From Pegea sp. RAD2-039 (Eukaryota > Chordata > Thaliacea > Salpida > Salpidae), in contig JAQGEQ010000084.1 of assembly GCA_034620365.1 (NCBI GenBank), positions 2,232,001 through 2,296,000 of the forward strand: 64,000 nt of DNA, given 5' to 3'. The position numbers and the translations under genes are program-made. Each line of letters opens with the position of its first letter. Positions within the stretch are counted from its first letter, which is position 1. Positions 27,890-38,400 of this stretch are shown here, piece by piece. Below the pieces are notes generated by a model that was not told the DNA's origin, did not search any database, and saw only the letters and a program-made list of their open reading frames with translations.

Positions 27890-28505
27890 ACGGATGTGGC
27901 AAATAAGGTTGCTGGGTGGAACTCTTAAACTTCTTGTTCTTTCTTCTTTTAAGCAGCTTAAGCTCCGACTTGTCTTTAGAAAATTCTTGATGCACTGTTG
28001 ATAGTTTTTTTTATACTACAAATTGGGAGTGTTGTATACCTACTTCTTTCAACAATAATTTTATTAAATCTTTTTTAGAGTACCCCTGTTTCTGTAGCCA
28101 GATGATAGTTCACCATGCAATGCAATTTTTGATGAAGGGTTATTCCCCATTCTGAAGAAATTGCCGACCCAACGGAGTTTATATTTCATGAGCGTAGTTC
28201 CGATGCTGGGTAACTTGGTCCTCACAAGTATAGTGACGTTAGAGATAGAATCTCAACGCTTGATGCAAAAGATGTTCAGAAGCAGATTTAGTGAAAAAGG
28301 ATCTTGAAATTGCAATCAACAATTTTATAAAACCCAAGGTACAAAATTCGTACAAAAGTCTGATGAGAAGGACAGCTTTGTACTGGTCGATTTTTGTCTC
28401 GGGTTTGAGCTGTTTGTTACTACAAGCTGTTTTATAAAGTTGATTAAAGGCTACCTTTGTGATTTGCAATCTTGCTGTCTGCTTTCCTATCAATGTTAGC
28501 ATCAA
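27890..28505 (-). mobile_element. Decayed LINE fragment, different (RTE-like) type
   Basis: Minus-strand frames, with shifts, show FNQLYKTACSNKQLKPETKIDQYKAV (the FxxLxxxxWxxxxLxxxTKxxxYxAxVL region), then LPSIGTTLMKYKLRWVGNFFRM at plus ~28145-28200. The last part matches the LRWxGHxxRM motif near the end of this LINE class. A Lys/Arg-rich remnant follows to about 27890. The coding frame is broken in several places. It is distinct in sequence class from the fragment at 26.8-27.1 kb. Confidence 0.6.
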
Positions 28506-28979
28506 ATTTTATTATGCTGCCTAGATACTTAGAGGCTAAGATACTTTACTAATGATGTGAAGAGTATGTTGATCTCATAGAGTAGGTTGGTGGAGAACTT
28601 CCGTAATTTTTAATCTCACTTCAAGTCTGAAAAAGATTACAGATATAAAAGTGTTTCAAAGTATTAAAATGAAGCAAGTACATGGTAGTAGAAAACATTT
28701 CAATCAAGAAAATGAATTTATGTCACTTTTGTTGAATGCAAGAACCAAGCTAATAAAATATTTTTTTAATAAGCTAAGAGTATCAGTGGCATGAATCATT
28801 TAATGGCTTTTGACCTTTAAGAAAAGTGAGCTTAGGCATAAATAATCAAGTAAAGGCTTAAAATAAGCAGATAGATAAAAGATTTGATTTAGTCGTTTTC
28901 CTTATGAGATTATGACTTTTTACATTTCAAATTTGTGAATCGCTAAACTAAAACATTTCTATTTTTATGTATTTGTTAT

Positions 28980-29185
28980 AGTATAGCCTGCTTAAGCCGG
29001 GAATAGCCATGGTGTAAGACAGGGCAGAATTTATGGAGATCCAGTTGTTGCCCATGCAGCAGGCTTCCACACCAACAAATTGTGCAGAGGAATAAGACTG
29101 ATGCAGCTGGTGTCCGCAGGAGCTGCCAGAACGGCACTGAGTACAGCGGCAAACTGCCTGTAGGGCCCCAAACTCTATAGCTGTT
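28980..29185 (-). mobile_element. GC-rich island, possibly upstream part of the same LINE
   Basis: About 200 bp with clearly higher GC than its surroundings. The minus strand reads a broken segment VWGPTGSLPLYSV..LLRTPAA that loosely resembles the linker (YGPxxxGxxPLxSADG) between endonuclease and reverse transcriptase in RTE-like LINEs. It lies upstream, in element orientation, of the 27.9-28.5 kb remnant, so order and strand are consistent with one internally deleted copy. This is inference from a weak resemblance. Confidence 0.25.
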
Positions 29186-29232
29186 TGTTTGCTATAAGAG
29201 ATTTTCAGTATTTGCAGCCATGCATTAAACAA

Positions 29233-31214
29233 ACAAAAAATGGAATAATGGAAAAAGTTACTAATAAAAGTATTCAGTATTTATTTTACAATTTTTATTC
29301 ATTTAAAAAATCTTGTTTGATATAAAAAGGGAAAATATTTAAATATTCAAGTTATCTACTTTTCAAACAAGCTTTTAATATATGCTGTGAATGTTAGAAC
29401 AACAAATCAAATCTTCGATGATAAAAAACACTAAATTTAAACAATTATAACTTCAGAATCGAAAACATACAATAATGTTAATTTCAACAACGACAAAACA
29501 GTAACTCAAGAGAAATAAGCTTCCATAACTTTTATAAAACTGCAACTAACTTAAAAACAGTTTTGAAAACACAATTTCATTCCAGTAAATATAGATAATT
29601 GCGGATTGTATGAATCTCTTCAGTTATTTCTAATATGTATCTTAGAAGAAATATATCAGCTTCATATATCGTTTGTTTATTCACGAAAAGTTCAATAAAA
29701 GTTTAAATGGAGAAAATTATTTTTGAAATCACATGAACTATGAAACAAAAAGATTAAACACGTGGCTTTAGAAAATAAATGTATGAAAAATAAACTTTCC
29801 AAAAATATATATTTAATTACTCGATGAAAAATGTACTTATGGGAGAAAAGACTTCTATACAGTTTCCATATAAGGAATGAACTTTAAAACATACTTATAT
29901 ACTTCATAAATAAAACAAAAACAAACAAACAAAGACTAAAAATGGACTTTACAAAGTGATCTTCAAAATAAAATTATATTTATTATCATAAAAGCATTTT
30001 AATTTAACAATGAAACTAGTTTAGTGACAGAAATAATATTTTTGATGACTTCTCAATGAGATTTTGTCTATAAAAGCTTTTTTGTAAGTTATATGAAACA
30101 AAAAATTTTATAAAAATAAATTAAACTAAAAGTTAGTCTTGTTTTGAATTGTACTTTCATTTATGTCAATTAGTTTACACTTTTTAACTCAAAATAAGAA
30201 AAACATGAAATCACAAGCATGTAACCTAATTCTTATTTGTTCGGTTATTACCTTAAAATAGGCGTTTTGCTACACACAGTTTCAGGTTTAATTTACAAAA
30301 AAATAAGTATCAAATTAATCAAGTATTGTTGAACTTTCATGAATAGGTCAAAACCTTTTACAGTCAAATGCTAAAGAATAAATAGCATAATTGATGTTTC
30401 TGTTGTTTAAAACAATATATAATAGTATTAAAAATTAAGTTTTACCATTCTGCCAGTTAAACTCAAATATACAATATTGCTTTATCAAATTACTACATTC
30501 AATTTATGATACCTAAAGTTGTTGAACACAATTAACTTTGCAGAACTTTAAGAGGTTAATTTTTTTATTCAAATTACTTTTAAACAAATTGTACTCATAA
30601 TTAGAAACATTTATTTTTTAATGAATGAATAATAGGTAATCAAATTTGTTGGTACTTTACTCAAAAATATGGTTTAGAGTAAAACCTTTATTTTAAATAT
30701 AGAGTAGTTATGTTGACAATGATTAAATCTAGTAAAAGCAAGCTACTAAAAGACAATTAAAAGTGAATTTAGTAAAATTAAACTTAATGGTTACAATTAT
30801 TCAATCGATATTTAGTGTAATATTGTTAGCAAATGAATTTTGAAAAGTTATTGTTTTAATTTGAGGGTAGTTTTACTGATATTACTTTACAGTCAAGTTT
30901 GTACAAAGATATTGATAGAAGCACATATTTCATTGAATTAGAATTAATTCAACAGAATCTTACTTTATAAATAATTATTTGCGGTGAAATTTGTTTCAAA
31001 TATTTTTAAAAATCAGTTATTTAGAACTATATTAAAAGAATTGTTAACGAATGTGATTAAAATTTATCTTTAAGTTTAATTGATTAATAGAAATTACTAG
31101 AAAACAAAAAGAAAGTGATTTGAATAAAATAAAAATTATCTTATAATGCTTAAAATTAATGATGCAAACTAGTAAAGACTAATTTAGAGAGGAAATTACC
31201 TTTAAATTGTTTAA
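29233..31214. other. Intergenic, nothing recognised
   Basis: Uniform AT-rich sequence between LINE remnants. No open exon with plausible splice sites was seen on either strand. Confidence 0.4.
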
Positions 31215-31547
31215 TCGAACAACGCGAGTGATTCTGACATGACAATGTCTGATGGCAGCTGGTTCCATGTACTAATTGCGCGGTATGAGAAAAAAATTCG
31301 CTCTGATTAATGTACCAGATGATATAGGCTTATTAAGATGTAATGTGTGTCGTCTGAGTTGATATAACTTGAAAGAAGGACTAATGGGAAAAAAATCATC
31401 AAACTTAATGTCAATTAAATTGTGGATAATTTTAAAAATAAGAATTAAGTCGTATTTAGTCCGTCGGATTTCCAAAGTATCTAAATTAAAGAAACTGAGA
31501 CGATGTTTATAACTATCGTATTTAATATTAAGTTTCCTGCATACCAA
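31215..31547 (-). mobile_element. LINE C-terminal fragment (CR1/jockey-like)
   Basis: Minus-strand frame contains YKHRLSFFNLDTLEIRRTKYDL, then ILIFKIIHNLIDIKFDDFF and RRHTLHL. These match the LINE tail consensus YxxRLxxLxLxxLxxRRxxxDLxxxYKIxxxxxDL...RGHxxKL. At a run of seven T (near 31296) the frame shifts into FFSYRAISTWNQLPSDIV, matching the usual RxxxxWNxLP end. Truncated at its 5' side and frameshifted, hence inactive. Confidence 0.75.
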
Positions 31548-32558
31548 TTTCGTAAATGTTTTAAAAACATCTAAGCTTTAATAATGTTTGTATAATCTTA
31601 GAAATAAGATTTTGTACAGATATAAGCAACTTAAACTCAAACAAGTTTGATAGAAAAACAATTTCATTTAAAAAAATCTTTTATTCAGTGGATAAAACGC
31701 TGCACACGGTTTAGAAATCTCATTTTTAGCTTAGTAAGTTACATGAAAAAGTAGAAAGCTTAAGAAGACATATCAACAGAAACCAAACTTTAATTGAAAC
31801 AGCGAAAAAATGGTAAAGATTTGATCTGCGGACTCAGAAGGGAACAGATGCAAACCATGAGCGGCCAACTTGACGACAGTAACGTCTCTTCTTACATATG
31901 ATACAAACATATTTATATATTTTTTCTGAAATGCAAGTCGTTTTTAAACAAGCTATGAAACGATATTCGGTCGTTTATAAAGACAGTAAAATTGAAATAA
32001 ACCCCTTAAAAACAACTATTTATTACTTTTTAATAGATATTTTCCATGTATTTTTATAAAAACAATTTATAATATTAATTATAGACATTTTCAAATGGTT
32101 TTTGTCCTATAAATAATAAGAAGTTTATCTATGTTTTAATTAGAAATTATATTTAAAAATAAAACTATAATTAAATCATGGAACTTTAGTCATGAAAAAA
32201 CAAGTATTTTAGTGTTATTAATAGTGTAATAACATTTAGGCTGTTCAATGTCAGACTAACTAATCTCTTTAAACTTTTTAATCCAGTGTTCCCAACCATT
32301 TTACTTGCTTTATTCATTTAAAGTTTGAAGAATTTATAAAGAACTTAATAGAAATACTTTTTACAGCTAAAACCAGTTAGTTGAACTTGTTTGCTTTTTT
32401 AATAAGAATTCGATTTATAAACCAATTGGCTTCATTGATCCCTTTCTACACTAACATGAGTACTTTTCACTCTGCTTAAAAAGCTTCATCTAATAGTAAA
32501 GTCGTCTATCGAATGAGTTTAACCAAATTGAAATGATTTCAAACTAGATGATTCGGTG
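31548..32558. other. Intergenic, nothing recognised
   Basis: AT-rich 3' flank of the sushi-domain gene; no feature supported. Confidence 0.4.
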
Positions 32559-33539
32559 CTAAGATGCTAAGATGCTTACCAATTTGTCAAAATTTTGATT
32601 TTGAATATAAAACTTACTAGAGAATTGCTTGCACTTTACCCTACACATCAATTCACGACAATTTTTCCATTTGTCTTCTTCTTTAACTCTTCTAATAACT
32701 CTTTTTTTTAAAACAGATGACTTATCGTCAAGTCCATCAGATGATTCAGTCTTATATTTTTGTATATTGGAATCACTTGGTACATCGTGAGTCCTTTCAA
32801 AATAAGGATTCTACAGAAGTAGAAAATCATTTTGTATTTTACAAAGTCTTAATTTTTAGTAACCTCTGAATACTAAACGAATTTTTTTATTGTTTATAAA
32901 CTTAATCAAAAAAATTATTACTAATTGATCTAAGCTTCAATTAACAATTTTTAAATATAATTTTGCTCTCAATAATATCTTACTGATTAAAAAAATTATA
33001 AATTTGTTAATAATGAAGCATCAGATAGCTAATCCATTAATTTAGTGAAAAGCTGAAACACTAAATATAGAAATACAAAACTTTCTCACCACTTTAGAGT
33101 CAACAACATCAGCTACAAACAAAATAAACAAAAATTAAAAACAAAAAAGTTTTTAGAAATATATTTTTCTAACTCTACCTTCACACGAAGGTAAATGAAA
33201 ACTCCACTGAGAAGTAAGTTGATCACATGTTAAAACTGATCGTCCAATCAGAGTTGTGCCCGGTTGACAAGTGAAATGACAAGTTAATCCATCACTCAAA
33301 CAGTTCATTACAGAATATTGATGAGGAATCAACTTCTCACAACCTGCAATTTTAATTATTTTATTTTTATACCTGTCAAAATTAACATCATTTCAATTTA
33401 AATAATGTTTTTATCTACAAAATATAGAAGTTTATTGATACTTTTTATTTAATAAAATCAGAAGGTGCTTACATTTGACCAGTACTAGCTGGTATATTGC
33501 CAAATTTAGAAAAATGCTGACAATAAATGGTATCTTCAT
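32559..33539 (-). CDS. Small secreted single-sushi (CCP) protein
   Basis: Four exons, 33473-33539, 33179-33343, 33090-33112 and 32559-32810, give 168 residues with consistent phases. Residues 1-22 (MKIPFIVSIFLNLAIYQLVL) look like a cleavable signal peptide. Exon 2 encodes one complete sushi/CCP module with four cysteines in order: C..CHFTCQPGTTLIGRSVLTC....W....PSCE. The remainder is a charged tail containing KKRVIRR and three further cysteines (WKNC, LMCRVKC). Single-CCP secreted proteins cannot be assigned a function by domain alone; roles in complement-like opsonisation or adhesion would be guesses. The 3' end is uncertain: a perfect GTAAGT donor lies at 32617-32622, so the last 20 codons may be intron and a further exon may exist. 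Confidence 0.7.
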
Positions 33540-35461
33540 CTTCTTTGATATGTTTACAAGTAGAGCTTTTTGATTTGTAAAGATAGCGTCTGCTTCTCAA
33601 CTATATGTAGACCATAACCTTTTTCTCTAAAAGCTAATGTAATATTATTGTATAAAAGTTTACAATAAATATATGATAAGTTTTTTAAATTTTTAAATAT
33701 TTACAAAACTTAAATCAATTCTTTTTTTAACATTTATAAACATAAATTTTCAGTTAATAATTGATAAACATTTCTTACATAATTATTTTCCTTATCAGTA
33801 TATTGTAACAATAAAATCTTATTTATAAGCAATTTCAAACAGTTTATCTTTCTTCGAAATGAATTTAAATTCAAAGAAATGTATTTATTCGCTGCTTTTA
33901 ATATAATGCAGTAAAGTCATAACATCACTTATAGATTTATCAACATATTTTCTATTCATTAAAGTTTTCTTGGGTTTTTCAAATAGAAGTTATTGCATGG
34001 TCGACAACCATAGCAGTATTTTTCAAAACATTTATCAGACATATGTGAGATGACTTACTCCTCCTTGAGCTAAAAGATCATCTAACTCAATTTATGAGAA
34101 AACAGTCGTTAAAGTTGGTTTTATATTCTACATTAGATTTTAAGATTTAAAACTTCTTTTATTTTAAACTTTGGTAAGTATGATGCCTGAAATTAGTAAA
34201 ATAAGTTTATGTAATAATAAAATAATGACAAAATTGGCAAAGTCTTTCCTTTGGGGGGTAAATATGATCTGGGTCCCTTAGGATCTCGAAAATTGAGATT
34301 AGTAGTCAATTAAATATGTATAACAAGTGATAAACCTCACAGATCAGTTTAAAGTGTGTCTTCAGCGTTTTACTTTTGCCCTTTCTTGAACTTTTAGACT
34401 CTTTTATGTGAATAAACCTGCAGCTTGTAAATTACTACATAAAGTTTAGTTCAATACAAGAAAGTTTTGGGTTTGAATAGAACACAACAAATTATTATTA
34501 TAAGTAATTTTTTAAGCGTTTCTTTCAGTAAATCTTTATCATATGAAATTTAATAACGGAATTTTGAAACTTTTTGCAAGTTTTGATTAGAAATTTATTC
34601 TTTTAAACTTTTATAAAATAATCTTTGTGATTGAGATTTGAAAAAAGGGCTTTGTTGTAAAAAATATTATGAAGCGGATAAAATGTTTGAAATGCAAAAA
34701 TAAGATAATAAAAGAACATCTAATTATTAATCTTTTACAGCATTCATGATGAAATGATAATTATAGCATCTACATGCGATTATTTCGTAAAATCAAATAA
34801 GTAAATCTGTAAAGCTTGATATTTGAGAAACTGTAAGTGGAAACACTAAAAAGCATTTCTCAATAAGATTATAATAAACAGATGACATAAAGCAGATCAT
34901 AAACTTACAATTATCTTACGTTTACTCAGAAACTTTGTAAAAGTAGTCAACGTCTTTTATATTAAATATTCAATGGCTGAGTTTTTAATCATTAAATACT
35001 AATAAGACAATTAAACGATCTTATTTTTTACCAAGCTTATCAGATATTACATTTTCAATTTATAAAGATAAATTAAACGATTCTAAATCATTAAATATTG
35101 AATATCAGTATTTCAGCAGACTTAAGTATGTAGTAAACTGGATTTAGATTTGAAATTAAACATGTTTAATTTGATAACAAAAACTTGAATATCTAATTTT
35201 GTTTATCATAAACCAATTTTTAGATATTATGTAATCTTTTTATCTATGAAAATCTACAATAAGCAAAAAAAGTAAACTATATATAGAATAAATTTGTAAA
35301 TATTTAAAAACATAATTGACTAAAATTATCTTTTACATCAATATTAGTTTATAGAAAAATTTTGTAAAATTTTTTGTTGTCAATAAAAAAAGCGAAAAGT
35401 TTTCGTCGGAAGTTTAGATTTGTCTGAACCCAAAAATGTCAGAAGATAAAAACAGATAAAA
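33540..35461. other. Intergenic, nothing recognised
   Basis: Between the 3' end of the TLR gene and the 5' end of the sushi gene, both on the minus strand. AT-rich, no feature supported. Confidence 0.45.
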
Positions 35462-38400
35462 TTATTTAAAGTAAGATCGCAGGCGGGTTAAAGTGCTTTT
35501 CTTCTTTTGGATTGGGACTGAAGCCACTTCATCTTCAAACTTTTCAATTATATCATCATTTTCAGAGATCACCTTTGATTGGCTCTTATTTCTCGGTGGG
35601 ATCGGGGGAGCTTGGGGCAATGCAACTCCATGTAAGTTGTTCTCAATATCAGAGTCATTTTCAAATCCGTGATTAGAGCTTCCATTGATGGATGCTCTTC
35701 TTTGAAGACTCATTTGTCGCTTGAAATTCCTTTCGGCCGAACTTACACTTGCTTCAATTGGCGTTACCGGTAGAGGTCGCTGTTGATGACGTCCACCTGG
35801 TCGATAAGCTGGTGGCACAATGTCAGAGTTGTTAGAGTAGACACTCTCAGCATCTTCACAATCAGCAGGCAACAAGGAGTGAAGATTTCGATCAAACCTG
35901 CTTCTTAACAAACCATTAGAATGAAGATATCAATTTGAAAGATTGATGGATTCACCTGAGGTCCTGGATAAAAGGATCTTCTTGAAGAGGATTCGCTTCT
36001 GATGTAGAAACGACTTCTTCGACTATGTCATCATTTAAACTGTTACTAGGTAATCTCTTTGGCGCTCTAGTTTCCATGGCAATAAACTCTCTGGTAGTTG
36101 GCTTTTCATTGATAGAAACTGATTTGACGCTTCTTTTACTATCCATGCTTCTTTTTTCATATAAACTTTCTTTTGCGGCCATTCTTGCCTAATCAAAGAT
36201 TTGTTTGAAAGATCTCATATGTAATCTTGAGAGTAATTGATATTATTTTAGGAGCAAGTTCATCTCTGCACCCTCAAAACACAATTTTTCTTTATTATAT
36301 CATTTAATTATCTTCCAAAAATAATCATTTTTAGCTTTTAAGAAACCGAAGAAAGTTTTTATTTTTATTCTTAAAATGAAAGAACCTTTTGGACAGCTTC
36401 TTGTATTCCAGTGTCCACTTCTCCGTTCGCCTTGATACCGAGTCTTTTCAATCGAGCAGCTCTTGCCGGACTCATCACTTCACTGAGACATAAATTAGAA
36501 TTAAGTGAAGATCAAGTCTTTTTACTTACACAATCTCCATTTCTTCTTTGATTTTTAATTCCTCGTCTTCATCCATCTCAGAGATGCTGAAATGAGATGT
36601 TAAAGATCATCTTAAAGATCGAGAAGACTTTTTCTCACCTGTTCAATTGGACACACAAACTCTCCCAAAAATTTTCTACTAATCTGGAGTTTTTCGGAAA
36701 TTCCAAAAATGTTTTCTCAGTCAATATTAATTTGAGGTCTTGAGGAAGATCATCCCATCTTAAATTATCCATGATCACAACAAGAACAGCTTCTCTGGAT
36801 GTTGATGAAATATGATCTGAGATCACCTTCAAAAAACTTTTTAATATCCTACATTGAAAATCAGTAAGGAACTCACATTGAGAACATACAAGCAAGTGTC
36901 CCTGTGCAGGAACTCATGCGTGACGACGAGTACTAACTTCCGGTAAGTTTCGATGCAGTTATGAAGAGCCTCAACCTAAAAACAGAATTCATCAAGACAC
37001 TTCTGACGTCATCAGTTTCACGACTTTGATGCTTTCTCCTATGGTGAAGACATCGATTTTCAGAGACATCATCTGATCTTTAGTGCTAGATGCAAGATTT
37101 TTTCGATGCTTCTCGATCTTCTGAATCATCGAATTCATCACCAGCTTGTAGTTGAGATCATGACAGAAGACTGCTGCTCCATTCATTCTTCGCTTCTACA
37201 AACATCTTCATTTTAAATACTGCTCACTAGGCGGCGCTGTTACCGGCGAGATAAGATCGATTTCTTGATCGTGCTCAATTTGCTCCTCACAACAGTTCCC
37301 ACAAACTGCTTCTCCTCGAGTTCTTCTTCCAACCAAGATAAAAACCACAATCATCGTAATAAATAAGAAGAGTGAAGCAGGAGCCGCGATCGCCCATATC
37401 GGAAGATCTAACTTAGTCATGTGACCGTCACACGTCAGTGATTTTGATCTCATCGTCATCAACGATTTACCAGCAACAATTTCCGGTCGAGAGCAGTTGT
37501 AGTGAGCTTCAAGAAGGTGAGGAATGATCTTGGGATGGTTTTGGGATCTTCAACTAACTTGTTGTTGCCTCCAGATGAGGAATTTCGATGTCATGGGCAA
37601 ACATCAGGAACTTCCAGAAGGTATCGATGTGACAATCACAAGTGAAGTCATTATCTGAGAAGTCTGCCTTCTTAAGCTCCCGTCTCTTTTTTAGATCAAA
37701 GTCTTCTACCTCCTGGATTTGATTTTTTTGAACATAAAATTCTGTCAAAGATTTTGATAAAAGTTAAGGAGGTTGTTGAGTTGTCAACTGACCAGTTAAA
37801 TCCTGTGAGTCAGGGAATATTAGTTTGATAAGAAGATTCTTGCTCAGATCAATCACTTGTAAGGATCTTGCATATGGAAAAGTGTGTCTTCCGTACGTCC
37901 TGATATGATTATCGCTTAAATTCAGAAACTGAAAATGTCAAAAACCTTTTTAAATCATATAAAATATGAAAATCAATTTGTAGGAAATAAAGCTAAATAA
38001 CAACTAACTACTTATCTATCAAATGATATTATTATTCAATTTGACAATAATCTGATTACTTTCAAACTAATTTAGATTTTTATTGAAGTTAAATTAATTA
38101 TTTGATATTTTATTTAACTTTAACTTTTATGAAAGTCATACAAGTATAAAAAACATTTCTCAAATTAAATGTTAGTGAGACTATAAAAATTTCACTTAAT
38201 TTTTGATGATTAGAAATGATTAGAAGCAAAGATAACATTTAAACAAATATAAAAATTGCTCTTGCTGAAATATTATTTTATTTAAAAGAGAGTTTTTCTA
38301 AAAATCTATTTTTTTTGTTTGATTTAAGTTCCATAAAACTACAAAATTTCAGGCCTACTGTTAGATCTAATTTTTATTTCAAAAGTTTCAACTTAATTTG

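Noticed and set aside
36976-37000. A 25-nt TLR intron using the donor at GTGTCT
   Set aside because: It would insert extra residues between box 2 and the following strand; the 46-nt intron from GTGAAA gives the usual TIR spacing.
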